NCBI RefSeq assembly: GCF_013248975.1
Contig: NZ_JABRWH010000001.1
Coordinates: forward strand, 2,376,001 to 2,440,000
DNA from: Neobacillus endophyticus
GTDB taxonomy: Bacteria > Bacillota > Bacilli > Bacillales > Cytobacillaceae
DNA length: 64,000 bases
Direction of reading: 5' to 3'
Below the pieces are notes generated by a model, which did not search any database, was not told the DNA's origin, and saw nothing but the letters and a program-made list of their open reading frames with translations. This document shows, in pieces, positions 42,671 through 51,733 of the stretch (positions within the stretch are counted from its first letter, which is position 1; each line of letters begins with the position of its first letter). The translations under genes and the position numbers were made by a program.

Positions 42671-44539
42671 TTGAAGGTTCATAACTTAGTAGAAATGGTT
42701 TCACGATCAGTCCATCGGTTTTCGGAAAAAGATGCCTTTTTATGGAAAAAGGAGGGGGGGTACAAAGGAGTCAGCTATCATTCTTTCTGGATGAAAGTAA
42801 GACAGCTAGCTGCAGGGCTTGCCTTTTATGGGATTAAGCAAGGTGACAAAGTCGCGATTCTATCGGAAAATAACCCGAATTGGCCGATTAGCGATCTGGC
42901 AATTTTAAGTTTGGGGGCAGTTAGCGTACCAATCCATACCACCCTGCCTCCCGAACAAATTGCCTTTATTTTAGATAACGCAGATTGTTCATTTATTTTT
43001 ATCCAAAATGAACATTTCCTTGAAAAAGTATTGTCCATTGGTCATGTGACAATTCCTGCTGCAATTTTTTCCCCACCTAAGAATCATGAAGATACTGAAT
43101 CTCTGTTTTCAATGGAACAGCTGATATATCTTGGATCCACACATCCTCTTCAAAACTGGGAAACCATTTGGTCTGAGTTGGAGAGAGACGATCTTGCCAC
43201 TATTATTCATACATCCGGAACAACAGGAAAACCAAAAGGGGTGATGTTAACACATGGAAACATCCTTTCGAATGTGGAAGGAGTTCAATTTTGGGTGATG
43301 GAAGCAAAGCCTTCTGATCTTCTTCTATCCCATCTCCCTTTATCACATGTTTTTGAGCGAATGGCGGGGCAATTTATGCCTTTGTCGGTAGGGGCTACGA
43401 TTGCGTATGCTGAAAGCATGAATAAGGTCCAGGAAAATCTGTTGGAGGTTAGACCAACCATATTAGTCAGTGTTCCACTGCTTTTTGAACGAGTGTATGC
43501 CCAGGCGCAAAAACTGGTGGAGTCAGGCCCTTCATTAAGAAAGAAAATATTTCAATGGGCCCTGGAAGTAGGAGCTAAAAAATATGATTATTATGTTCAT
43601 AAAACCGTTGATGAAATGTTAACAAACGGGTACCTGCCAAAAGAGATAAGGTTCACTTGGAAGCTGGCAAATGCTCTTGTTTATAAAAAGGTGAAACAAA
43701 AATTAGGCGGCAGAATTCGTGGAGTAATCTCCGGAGGGGGTGCACTGAATCCGGAGATAGCGAAATTCTTTTGGTCTGTCGATATTCCTGCACTTGAAGG
43801 ATATGGGCTTACCGAAACTTCACCTGTTGTTTGTGTCAATCCAATGATCCGGTCGAAGGTCGGGACTGTCGGGAAGCCTCTGCCAAATCTCGATATACAA
43901 ATTGCTCCAGATGGCGAAGTGATGGTAAAGGGTCCTAGTGTAATGAAAGGTTACTATAAGGACGAAACAGCAACCGCTGAAGTTTTTAGAGATGGCTGGT
44001 TTCTAACAGGAGATATCGGGAGAATGGATGAGGATGGCTTTTTAAAAATTGTCGACCGGAAAAAGAGAATCATTGTCCTGCGAACGGGAAAAAATGTCGC
44101 ACCACAGCCAGTGGAAAATGCCATCCAGCAAAGTGTTTATATTTCAAATGCCGTTCTGATCGGTCAGGATCAAAAATATGTTATTGCATTAATAACACCT
44201 AGCATGGAGGAACTGCTCCCATGGGCAAAAAGGAAAGGGTTTTCAACCGATATGGAGCTGCTGTTGAAAAAGGCCGAAGTACAACAGCTCTTGATTAGCG
44301 AAGTCGCGAAATTTACAAAAGGCTTTGCCAAGTTCGAACAGCCAAAAAAGGTGGTCATCATCGGCAAAGAATGGACAGTAGATGACGGCGAACTAACCCC
44401 ATCACTTAAAGTCCGCATCCCCGAAATCCAAAAAAAATACAAAGACGCCATCGATCTCGCCTACGCCGAAGACACCTTCATGGACATACAAATCGCTGCC
44501 AACGAAGTCGCAGTAGGAATCTCGTTAAGGGATTTTTAA
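42671..44539 (+). CDS. long-chain acyl-CoA synthetase (AMP-forming)
   Basis: This 622-residue enzyme activates fatty acids with ATP and CoA. The AMP-binding motifs are visible: IIHTSGTTGKPKGVMLTHGN near residue 180, GYGLTETSP near 380, DGWFLTGDIG near 447 and RKKRIIVLRTGKNVAPQPVE near 470. The length fits the FadD15 / long-chain group. The TTG at 42671 behind GGGAGG is preferred to the GTG at 42662 that lies within that site. It is controlled with the SCP2 gene by the TetR regulator. Confidence 0.9.
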   Translation: MKVHNLVEMVSRSVHRFSEKDAFLWKKEGGYKGVSYHSFWMKVRQLAAGLAFYGIKQGDKVAILSENNPNWPISDLAILSLGAVSVPIHTTLPPEQIAFILDNADCSFIFIQNEHFLEKVLSIGHVTIPAAIFSPPKNHEDTESLFSMEQLIYLGSTHPLQNWETIWSELERDDLATIIHTSGTTGKPKGVMLTHGNILSNVEGVQFWVMEAKPSDLLLSHLPLSHVFERMAGQFMPLSVGATIAYAESMNKVQENLLEVRPTILVSVPLLFERVYAQAQKLVESGPSLRKKIFQWALEVGAKKYDYYVHKTVDEMLTNGYLPKEIRFTWKLANALVYKKVKQKLGGRIRGVISGGGALNPEIAKFFWSVDIPALEGYGLTETSPVVCVNPMIRSKVGTVGKPLPNLDIQIAPDGEVMVKGPSVMKGYYKDETATAEVFRDGWFLTGDIGRMDEDGFLKIVDRKKRIIVLRTGKNVAPQPVENAIQQSVYISNAVLIGQDQKYVIALITPSMEELLPWAKRKGFSTDMELLLKKAEVQQLLISEVAKFTKGFAKFEQPKKVVIIGKEWTVDDGELTPSLKVRIPEIQKKYKDAIDLAYAEDTFMDIQIAANEVAVGISLRDF

Positions 44540-44551
44540 GATATTACTTTT

Positions 44552-44598
44552 AAGGTGTCAGGCACCATGTGAATTCTTCACATGGTGCCTGACACCTT
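44552..44598. repeat. palindromic intergenic repeat with GGTGTCAGGCACC core
   Basis: A perfect 22-base stem (44552-44573 with 44577-44598) has a 3-base loop. The GGTGTCAGGCACC/GGTGCCTGACACC type is one I associate with dispersed intergenic hairpins in some Bacillus-group genomes. It may also stop transcription, but the T tract is weak (TTTATTC). Confidence 0.65.
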
Positions 44599-44626
44599 TA
44601 TTCATGTAAAAACAGTTGGTAAATTG

Positions 44627-45187
44627 TTATATATGTTTTCTCCTAAAAATTAGCCAGTAACAGACCATAATAATGATGATAAACAAACATACAGAGACTG
44701 GAACAATATAGTTTGTAATTGAAGGTTCTGTTGTTTGCGTTGAAGTACTTGCGGTGTTCATTGTCTTCTTTTCAGGAGTTGCGGCATTTGTCTGTGCTTG
44801 GGCAGCAGGGCTTGCAGCAGCTGTTTTTGTCACGGGCGATTTTACTGAAAAGGAAATATCACCTTCAAAAGGATGGCTATCAATTGCAAATACCTTCCAA
44901 TGAATGGTATAGGATCCGTTCGCAAGTTCTTCATTTAAATCGCCGACTAATTGATTTCCTTTCACTGAGACCTTAGTTAGCGGAATGCTTGTATTTTTAC
45001 TATTTTTTACAGTAAGACTGCTTGTATTTTCTATATTTGACTCAAAGGAAAGCTTAATTTCTTTAAGTGTGTCTATAACAACCTCCCCATTTTTAGGGTT
45101 GGAGTATTCAAGGCTAGAATGGGCAAATACATTCATTCCTAGTAAAAAGAATAATATGGGGGTAATCATAGAAATCTTTTTAAACAT
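44627..45187 (-). CDS. CopC-domain copper-binding protein, membrane-anchored
   Basis: This 186-residue protein has a signal peptide ending near AHSSLEYSNP, whose His is the usual CopC N-terminal copper ligand. The CopC beta-barrel covers about residues 23-120 (IHWKVFAIDSHPFEGDISF), followed by an Ala/Thr-rich linker and a C-terminal helix with RRKH. It resembles the CopC part of YcnJ/YobA. The ATG at 45187 follows GGAGTTG; the extension to 45226 is rejected. It probably takes part in copper handling outside the membrane. Confidence 0.82.
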   Translation of the reverse strand: MFKKISMITPILFFLLGMNVFAHSSLEYSNPKNGEVVIDTLKEIKLSFESNIENTSSLTVKNSKNTSIPLTKVSVKGNQLVGDLNEELANGSYTIHWKVFAIDSHPFEGDISFSVKSPVTKTAAASPAAQAQTNAATPEKKTMNTASTSTQTTEPSITNYIVPVSVCLFIIIIMVCYWLIFRRKHI

Positions 45188-45424
45188 TATTTTCAACTCC
45201 ATAAAGTTGGTAACTACTTTACTCATTTTATCATCATTTATAATCGGATATTGGAACGAGAGGAAATGTTCACAAAGCTTTCAAAAATCAATTAAAGTAA
45301 GAAATTCCGCCAAACTACAGCCATTTTTGACTGTAGTGATATTTGCATATGATTTATATCAATTTCTAATAAAAAAAGAGGTGCTAGAATGATGTAAATT
45401 GATAAAAAAAGGGGTTTTCATAAG

Positions 45425-45679
45425 ATGAGTATGGTTCAAATTGATGGCAAACGCGTGATCATGGACGTCCGTGAACGGATTGTAAAAGGAGAGCACCCAA
45501 GGCGTGAAATATTAAATACTATTAAATCGGCATCAATCGGTTCCATCATTGAAATCCATCTGCCGCATCGTGCCGAGCCATTAGTCGCTAATCTCCAAGC
45601 TCTAGGATTGAATGTGCTTGTCACTGAACTGGAACCCATGCATTTTCGCCTAATGGCTGTGAAATTGGATGAGTGTTAA
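45425..45679 (+). CDS. DUF2249-like protein
   Basis: This 84-residue protein has the DUF2249 pattern (IMDVRERIVKGEHPRREILN, IGSIIEIHLPHRAEPLVANL). The family often accompanies genes for anaerobic or nitric-oxide metabolism and has a TusA-like fold, but no function is proven. AAAGGGG precedes the ATG. It stands alone. Confidence 0.65.
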   Translation: MSMVQIDGKRVIMDVRERIVKGEHPRREILNTIKSASIGSIIEIHLPHRAEPLVANLQALGLNVLVTELEPMHFRLMAVKLDEC

Positions 45680-45801
45680 TCGAAATGATTCGCATGGTTA
45701 CTGTAGAAAAACTGTCTACAGCAATAGATTACTGTCGTACACCATCTTTCTTCTGTCAGTAAAAAGAGGTTGACTGTCGGATAGGAAGGAATGACTGTTA
45801 A

Positions 45802-45828
45802 AGCCCTATGAAAGGGCTGTTTTTTTAC
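45802..45828 (+). terminator. intrinsic terminator
   Basis: AGCCCT-ATGAA-AGGGCT is followed by GTTTTTTT. Confidence 0.8.
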
Positions 45829-45916
45829 AAAAAAATATTCGTAATAAAGAACAATGCGTTCTTTGCATGGTATAATTATAGAAAATAGAAGGATCGGCAT
45901 TGCTGAGGTGGAAATG

Positions 45917-46216
45917 ATGAGACTATGCTTGTTCTTGCTGCTGGCAGGTATTTTGGACGCAATCTTGACCCAATTTGGAATTGTTTCGGGCTTCATTAAT
46001 GAGGGAAACCCTGTGATGAGTTTTATTATTGAAAAAAGCTGGTCCTATTTTTATTTGGTAAAAATTCTATTGCCACTACTTTTAATTGGTTTATATTACA
46101 TACAGCCATTAAAAGGGAAAAGCAAGGCCCTGTTAATTTCTGCGTGTGTTCTATATTTTTCCGTGCTTGTTCTACATATGGGCTGGATTCTCTTATACTT
46201 CAAACATTCCGCATGA
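45917..46216 (+). CDS. DUF5658 small membrane protein
   Basis: This protein of about 99 residues has three helices (about 3-22, 38-60, 68-92) with the DUF5658 look (GILDAILTQFGIVSGFINEG, NPVMSFIIEK). GAGGTGG at 45905 suits the ATG at 45917 a little better than the one at 45914. Function unknown. Confidence 0.7.
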   Translation: MRLCLFLLLAGILDAILTQFGIVSGFINEGNPVMSFIIEKSWSYFYLVKILLPLLLIGLYYIQPLKGKSKALLISACVLYFSVLVLHMGWILLYFKHSA

Positions 46217-46296
46217 TTCCTTGGAAAACTGGACACTGCCAGGCTAATCAGGTAGTATCTATCTAATAGTGATTAACAAAAATAAAGGAGTAAGAC

Positions 46297-47433
46297 ATGA
46301 TCGATACGTTAAAACCTTTTATTCAACAAGTATGGGAAAAGTCCGGATTCCAAACGATTACAGCTGTTCAAGAGGCAGCCATTCCGGCAATTCTTGAGGG
46401 GCAGGATGTCATTGCAGAATCACCGACGGGCACGGGGAAAACTCTTGCTTATCTATTGCCGCTTCTCCATAAAATCGATCCAAATTCTCCTGGATTACAA
46501 GCTGTTGTTTTGGCTTCCTCCCAGGAGCTAGTCATGCAAATACTTCAAGAATATCAAAAGTGGTCTGAAGGAAGCGGTATAAGGGGTACATCCATTATTG
46601 GCGGAGCTAACCTGAAACGTCAGCTGGAAAAGTTAAAAAAACGCCCTCATATTATTTTTGCTACTCCAGGGAGGCTGCTGGAGCTAATCAAACAAAAAAA
46701 GGTGAAAATGCACGAAGTCAAAATGATTGTATTGGATGAAGGGGATCAGTTGCTGATTCCAGAACATCTTACTGCAGTTAAGTCGATTGTCAAATCCACA
46801 ATGAGTGATAGACAAGTCGTGCTATTCTCGGCAACACTGAAATCAGGTGCTGAAAAAATAGCAATGGAGATGACAATGGAACCAAAAGTCATTCGAATTG
46901 TTAAAGACGAAGCAGCTGAATCTGGAATAGTGGAACATATATATTTCCTTTGTGAACGCAGGGATAAAATCAAGCTCGTTGAGAAAATTGCCCGGCTGGA
47001 AAACAGTAAATCATTAGCATTTATCAACGATATTGGCGAGCTCCAGGTATTCCAGGAAAAATTGCATTTTAAAGACCTTTCCGTCGGAATTTTACATAGC
47101 GAACTAAAAAAATTGGACCGTCAATCGACGTTAAATGCTTTTCGTGATGGCAAGCTGAAAATGTTAATTGCAACCGATGTGGCTGCGAGAGGCCTTGATA
47201 TTCAAGGAATCACTCACGTTGTCCATATTGACCTTCCAAAAGACCTGTCGCAATATGTTCATCGCTCCGGAAGAACCGGAAGAATGGGCGCAGATGGTAC
47301 TGTCATTTCCCTAGTTACGGAAAGAGAAGAGCGAGAATTAAAGCAACATTGCCGTAATTTAAAAGTACCTTTGCATAAACGCATATTCTATAAGGGAAAA
47401 ATAGCGGAGGAAGAGCAAAAAATACGCAGATAG
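46297..47433 (+). CDS. yfmL: DEAD-box RNA helicase, YfmL-like, with a DEGD motif II
   Basis: This 378-residue helicase core has motif Q, motif I SPTGTGKT, motif Ia, motif II as VLDEGD instead of DEAD, motif III FSATL, motif V DVAARGLDI and motif VI HRSGRTGRMG. The absence of long extensions and the length match B. subtilis YfmL, a helicase linked to ribosome assembly and cold growth. The DEGD change keeps the two acidic residues needed for ATP hydrolysis. AAAGGAG precedes the ATG. Confidence 0.85.
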   Translation: MIDTLKPFIQQVWEKSGFQTITAVQEAAIPAILEGQDVIAESPTGTGKTLAYLLPLLHKIDPNSPGLQAVVLASSQELVMQILQEYQKWSEGSGIRGTSIIGGANLKRQLEKLKKRPHIIFATPGRLLELIKQKKVKMHEVKMIVLDEGDQLLIPEHLTAVKSIVKSTMSDRQVVLFSATLKSGAEKIAMEMTMEPKVIRIVKDEAAESGIVEHIYFLCERRDKIKLVEKIARLENSKSLAFINDIGELQVFQEKLHFKDLSVGILHSELKKLDRQSTLNAFRDGKLKMLIATDVAARGLDIQGITHVVHIDLPKDLSQYVHRSGRTGRMGADGTVISLVTEREERELKQHCRNLKVPLHKRIFYKGKIAEEEQKIRR

Positions 47434-47435
47434 AC

Positions 47436-47469
47436 AAAAAGGCGGTGGAGATTTCCACAGTCTTTTTTT
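47436..47469 (+). terminator. intrinsic terminator of the helicase gene
   Basis: GTGGA-GATT-TCCAC lies between AAAAAG and CTTTTTTT, which extend the stem. Confidence 0.7.
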
Positions 47470-47534
47470 GCATGACAAGAAAGGATTTCAGTGTCTATTT
47501 CTTGAACTTTTTAAAGAGGAATGGGGGGACCGTG

Positions 47535-49004
47535 ATGGAAAATCCTAAGTTAATACATATTCATAACGAGCTGCTGAAAGAAATCACAATAAGAGAGATA
47601 CAAGAAAAATTGGCCAGCGGAGAGTTTACGTCAAGAGAATTGGTATTAGTCTATTTACATAGAATTTCGCTCTATGATCCAACAATTAATGCCGTACTTG
47701 AGGTAAATCCTGATGCATTGCAAATTGCAGAAGCACTTGATGCGGAACGGAAGGATAAGGGACCTCGCAGCCTCCTGCATGGAATTCCGATTTTAATAAA
47801 AGATAATATTGATACACATGACAAAATGCACACAAGTGCTGGGTCAATGGCGTTAAAGGATTCGTTTGCACTGTATGACTCATTTGTTGCAGAGCAGCTG
47901 CGCCAAGCAGGTGCCGTTATATTTGGAAAAACCAATATGACGGAATGGGCTAATTTTATGGCTATCGGCATGAAAAACGGTTACAGTTCGCGCGGCGGCC
48001 AGGTGCAAAACCCGTATGGACCTGGAAGGTTTGATGTTGGCGGATCCAGTTCAGGATCTGGCGCGGCGATTGCCGCTAATTTTGCTGCTGCTGCAGTTGG
48101 AACAGAAACTTCCGGTTCGATCTTAAATCCATCCTGTAAAAACTCACTAGTGGGTATTAAGCCGACTGTCGGCTTGATTAGCCGCAGAGGAATCATTCCC
48201 ATCGCGCATTCGCAGGATACAGCCGGTCCGATGGCAAGAACGGTAGAAGATGCCGCTATATTGTTATCGGCTTTGTGCGGCAGAGATAAGCAAGATCCGA
48301 TTACAAACGCAAACCCACTAGTAGGAATTGACTTCACAGGCTGCCTGCAAAAAGATGGCTTAACAGGAAAAAGAATTGGCATTGCGATGAACGGATTTAT
48401 CGAATTTGTCAATGAAGCACAGCAAAAGGTGCTTAAGAAAGCTATCGACATATTGAAAATATCAGGGGCCGAAGTAATCGAAAACATTGAAATTCCTTCG
48501 GCAAAAGCAAATTGGAAGTATGATGTACTGACATATGAATTCAAACCGGATCTGAATGCTTATTTAAGCGGTTTGCACCCATCCGTTCCGGTAAGATCAC
48601 TTTCGGATTTGATTCATTTAAATGAACAGGATGAAGAAGTAATGCTGAAATATGGCCAGGCAGTGTTAATTGAATCAGAAGCCACAAGCGGCACACTAAA
48701 AGAAAAGGCCTATATTGAAACATTAGAATTTGATCAATATCATGCGAAAGAGCAAGGAATTGATTATGCATTAGAAAAGTATAATCTGGATGCCATTGTA
48801 TTTCCTGGCGATGAAGGCTCTCACATCAGTGCAAAAGCAGGGTATCCGTCAATTGCCGTGCCGGCAGGCTATACAGAGGAAGGGGAACCTACGGGGATTA
48901 CCTTTGCTGGTACTGCCTTTAGTGAGCCGATTATAATTGAGGTTGCTTATGCATTTGAACAAATGACACATTCTCGTAAGGCGCCTGTTCTTGAGGTCGA
49001 ATAA
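47535..49004 (+). CDS. amidase-signature-family hydrolase
   Basis: This 489-residue enzyme cleaves amide bonds with the Ser-Ser-Lys triad: K in GIPILIKDNID near residue 83, serines in DVGGSSSGSGAA and TETSGSI. It is longer than GatA and lies alone, so a role in tRNA amidation is unlikely; B. subtilis YerM/GatA-like and plant-type amidases are the nearest in layout. The ATG at 47535 follows GGGGGG; the frame reaching 47445 overlaps the terminator. Confidence 0.88.
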   Translation: MENPKLIHIHNELLKEITIREIQEKLASGEFTSRELVLVYLHRISLYDPTINAVLEVNPDALQIAEALDAERKDKGPRSLLHGIPILIKDNIDTHDKMHTSAGSMALKDSFALYDSFVAEQLRQAGAVIFGKTNMTEWANFMAIGMKNGYSSRGGQVQNPYGPGRFDVGGSSSGSGAAIAANFAAAAVGTETSGSILNPSCKNSLVGIKPTVGLISRRGIIPIAHSQDTAGPMARTVEDAAILLSALCGRDKQDPITNANPLVGIDFTGCLQKDGLTGKRIGIAMNGFIEFVNEAQQKVLKKAIDILKISGAEVIENIEIPSAKANWKYDVLTYEFKPDLNAYLSGLHPSVPVRSLSDLIHLNEQDEEVMLKYGQAVLIESEATSGTLKEKAYIETLEFDQYHAKEQGIDYALEKYNLDAIVFPGDEGSHISAKAGYPSIAVPAGYTEEGEPTGITFAGTAFSEPIIIEVAYAFEQMTHSRKAPVLEVE

Positions 49005-49062
49005 GCTATAATATTTTCACTCATACTATCAATGAAATTCTAAAAAAGGAGCTGATCGTAGT

Positions 49063-49197
49063 ATGGGTAGACAAAAACTGGGAAATGCAAATGCCCAGCG
49101 CAATAATAACCGGAAAAAAGGCATGAAAAATAGCTCTGAGCTTGTAGAGTTTTCGACTGGGGAAGATCTAAAGCGGAACCGGCCAAACAGTAAATAG
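49063..49197 (+). CDS. 44-residue basic small protein
   Basis: AAAAAGGAG at 49043 precedes an ATG that opens a 44-codon ORF. The product is polar and basic (GRQKLGNANAQRNNNRKKG), without a hydrophobic segment, and ends with a Lys/Arg/Asn tail. Size and composition recall small acid-soluble spore proteins, but I cannot match it to a known Ssp family. A perfect terminator follows 15 bases later, which supports it as a separate gene. Confidence 0.6.
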   Translation: MGRQKLGNANAQRNNNRKKGMKNSSELVEFSTGEDLKRNRPNSK

Positions 49198-49211
49198 AAT
49201 GGAAATTAAGG

Positions 49212-49238
49212 ACGCCTCCTGTTTTTAACAGGAGGCGT
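49212..49238. terminator. perfect 12-bp terminator hairpin between convergent genes
   Basis: ACGCCTCCTGTT and AACAGGAGGCGT pair around a TTT loop. Confidence 0.75.
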
Positions 49239-49279
49239 TACTGCATTTGGAGTTGCCGATGGGAAGAGAAATAGGAAAT

Positions 49280-50815
49280 TCATTCCGCTTCTTTAAGCAG
49301 ATCCAGTCCTTTCTTTGCTGGCCCTTCGACAACATCTCCGGAATAGGAATATCGTGAACCGTGGCACGGACAGTCCCAAGTTTTTTCAGCTGCATTCCAT
49401 TCACATTCACAGCCAAGATGCTTGCAGGTTGTATCAACAATATATAATTTTCCATCCTTATCCTTATAAGCACCAGCCCGTTTTCCGTTAAAGGTGACAA
49501 CAGAGCCCTCGCCATTTTGTAAATCCTCCGGATCTTTTGGAACAAATTCAAGCTTGCCTTTTATTAAATGTTTAGCAACATCGACATTGGCTGTAATGGC
49601 GCTTTTTATATCAGGATCAGCATGAAAACGTGATGGCGAATAGAGTTCTTTATAAGGATTTTCGCGTTTTAGAACATAGTCTCTCAACAAATGTCCTGCG
49701 ATAATTCCTGTTGTCATTCCCCACTTTTTAAAACCAGTGGCCGTAAAAATATGATGATAATCAGACGTTATCGGGCCGATAAACGGTAGCTTGTCCAACG
49801 TCACAAGATCTTGTGCTGACCAGCGATAAGTATATTCGTTTATGCCAAAAACTTCTTCCGCAAAGTCCTGAAGTGCCCCGTAATGCCTGATTGTGTTAAT
49901 CCCTTGGCCGGTTTTATGATTTTCTCCGCCGATGATCAGCAATTTTTCGCCATTTAACGGAGTATACCGAATCGAGCGGCTCGGCTCGTCAGCACTGATG
50001 TACATACCGCCAGGATATTCCTTATCTGTTTTGATACCTATTGCATAGGATCTTTCCGGATACATTCTGGCAAAATACAGCCCTGGGACATCATAAAAAG
50101 GAAAATGAGAGGCGATTATCACATTTTTTCCAGTTACCCGATTGCCCGAAATGGTTACTACTGCAGGATCAGAAGCATCATTTTTAATGGTATTTGCCGT
50201 TGTATTTTCATATACTTGACAGCCAGCTTTTACAGCATCTTCAAGCAGTGCCTTTAAAAACTTCAAGGGATGATACTGTGCTTGATTTCGCATCATCAAA
50301 GCAGCCTTTGCGTGAATTTCTGGAAACGGAATGGTGTCCTTGATTGCTCCATCTATACCTAATTTCTGATAGGCCTCCCATTCCGTTTTGATTTTTTCCG
50401 CATATTCATCTGTTGTGGTATAGACATATGCATCCTCATAGCTGAAATCACAGTCAATTCCTTTCTCTTTTACCGCATTTCCCACGAATTTGATTGCATC
50501 CAAATGGGACTCATAATAGAGCTTTGCTTTTTCTTCGCCGAAATGCTGAATCAATTCATCATAGATGAGGTTATGTTGTGCCGTTAATTTAGCAGTTGTA
50601 TTTCCGGTTGTTCCGTTTAAAATACTGCCTGCTTCCAGTACGGCAACCTTCACCCCTTCTTTTGCAAGGAGATAGGCAGCGGTAATTCCAGTGATTCCGG
50701 CGCCCACAATCACAACATCCACGGATAAATCCTGATTTAATGCAGGGAAAGTAGGAAGTTCAATTTCCCGCCAATAGGTTTTGGGAAATTGCGGCATGTT
50801 CTCAGGTACACTCAT
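49280..50815 (-). CDS. yhfW: FAD-dependent oxidoreductase with C-terminal Rieske domain, YhfW-like
   Basis: This 511-residue fusion has an N-terminal DAO-type FAD domain with the dinucleotide motif VVIVGAGITGITAAYLLA near residues 34-51, and a C-terminal Rieske [2Fe-2S] domain with CKHLGC and CPCHGS near 460-485. The layout equals YhfW of B. subtilis. Substrate is not known. GGAGGATAC precedes the ATG. Confidence 0.9.
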   Translation of the reverse strand: MSVPENMPQFPKTYWREIELPTFPALNQDLSVDVVIVGAGITGITAAYLLAKEGVKVAVLEAGSILNGTTGNTTAKLTAQHNLIYDELIQHFGEEKAKLYYESHLDAIKFVGNAVKEKGIDCDFSYEDAYVYTTTDEYAEKIKTEWEAYQKLGIDGAIKDTIPFPEIHAKAALMMRNQAQYHPLKFLKALLEDAVKAGCQVYENTTANTIKNDASDPAVVTISGNRVTGKNVIIASHFPFYDVPGLYFARMYPERSYAIGIKTDKEYPGGMYISADEPSRSIRYTPLNGEKLLIIGGENHKTGQGINTIRHYGALQDFAEEVFGINEYTYRWSAQDLVTLDKLPFIGPITSDYHHIFTATGFKKWGMTTGIIAGHLLRDYVLKRENPYKELYSPSRFHADPDIKSAITANVDVAKHLIKGKLEFVPKDPEDLQNGEGSVVTFNGKRAGAYKDKDGKLYIVDTTCKHLGCECEWNAAEKTWDCPCHGSRYSYSGDVVEGPAKKGLDLLKEAE

Positions 50816-50987
50816 ATGTATCCTCCAATTAAAATTATTCGTGTTTAATTTTTCCTAAATTGAAAAAATCATGTATACCAACTGGTGCTTTTTCTTTTAA
50901 ATAGGCTATGTTAAAGAACATTGTTGATATTTAAACTCTGTTGATTGGAGCGGAAATCGACAGCCAAATTTAACAGCGCCTTTAAAT

Positions 50988-51012
50988 AAAAAAGACCCCT
51001 CAAGGGATCTCT
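50988..51012 (-). terminator. intrinsic terminator of the small membrane protein gene
   Basis: On the minus strand AGATCCC-TTGA-GGGGTCT is followed by TTTTTTATTT. Confidence 0.8.
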
Positions 51013-51024
51013 ATACTTTGGGAT

Positions 51025-51162
51025 TCAATCATCACTAGGGGCTTTATCAATTCGGGTGGATTCTTCCGTATCAAGTGCTCTTCGTAAAAAATGAACAAAG
51101 GTGCCGCCAGCAAGGCCGAGGCAAATAACAAAACCAATTGTTGTCACCCACCAAACAGTCAT
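51025..51162 (-). CDS. 45-residue single-helix membrane protein
   Basis: AAAGGGGGAG on the minus strand precedes the ATG at 51162. The product has one helix (TTIGFVICLGLAGGTFVHFL) and a polar acidic tail (DTEESTRIDKAPSDD). A terminator with a T tract lies 13 bases after the stop. It resembles the small YtzI-type membrane proteins of Bacillus in shape only. Confidence 0.65.
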   Translation of the reverse strand: MTVWWVTTIGFVICLGLAGGTFVHFLRRALDTEESTRIDKAPSDD

Positions 51163-51238
51163 TCAGTCTCCCCCTTTGGTTTTGCCTTTTTAAAGGTATA
51201 TGCAAAGAGAGGATGAATTTTGCCTGTTTACGGTTTCA

Positions 51239-51616
51239 TTAGTCCTTTTTCTTTAACTCTGAATAATAATCCACCTTTTTTATATTCACCCCGACAAAGG
51301 TTTCGATAATAGACTGCCCGCCGGCAATAGAAAGAATCAAAATGATCACGAAGGCGATTTTAGGAAATAATAAATAAAGAGTTCCGAGCAGGATGGCGCT
51401 CCAAACACCAGCACACCAATAACACTTTAATAAATATCCAAACATGGATTTTGGGACTTCCTTTGTTTCCACAGTCCCTTCGGCCGTTTGTGTTTTAACC
51501 TTTTTCATAAAAGGCTTTCGTATAAATTCGGTGATCTTGTCAAAAACGATTAAATGGGTCAATCGGTAGCTGGCTAATATTAACATAATATAGGTCATCC
51601 ACGAAATATCTTTCAC
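51239..51616 (-). CDS. DUF1360 membrane protein
   Basis: This protein of about 125 residues has the family motifs ASYRLTHLIVFDKITEFIRK-PF and CYWCAGVWSA, with three helices. Several DUF1360 members are sporulation-linked in Bacillus. The GTG at 51616 with AGGAGG upstream is preferred over the start at 51706, whose extra residues lack hydrophobic or conserved character. Confidence 0.78.
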   Translation of the reverse strand: MKDISWMTYIMLILASYRLTHLIVFDKITEFIRKPFMKKVKTQTAEGTVETKEVPKSMFGYLLKCYWCAGVWSAILLGTLYLLFPKIAFVIILILSIAGGQSIIETFVGVNIKKVDYYSELKKKD

Positions 51617-51733
51617 GGCACGAAGTCCTCCTGAAACCTTCTCATAAAGGCAGATTTGGTACATTTTTATTTTTACGTACCCTGTATATTTTGAGCTTGA
51701 AAACAAAATTCTATATTCGGAGGAGGCGAAAAA

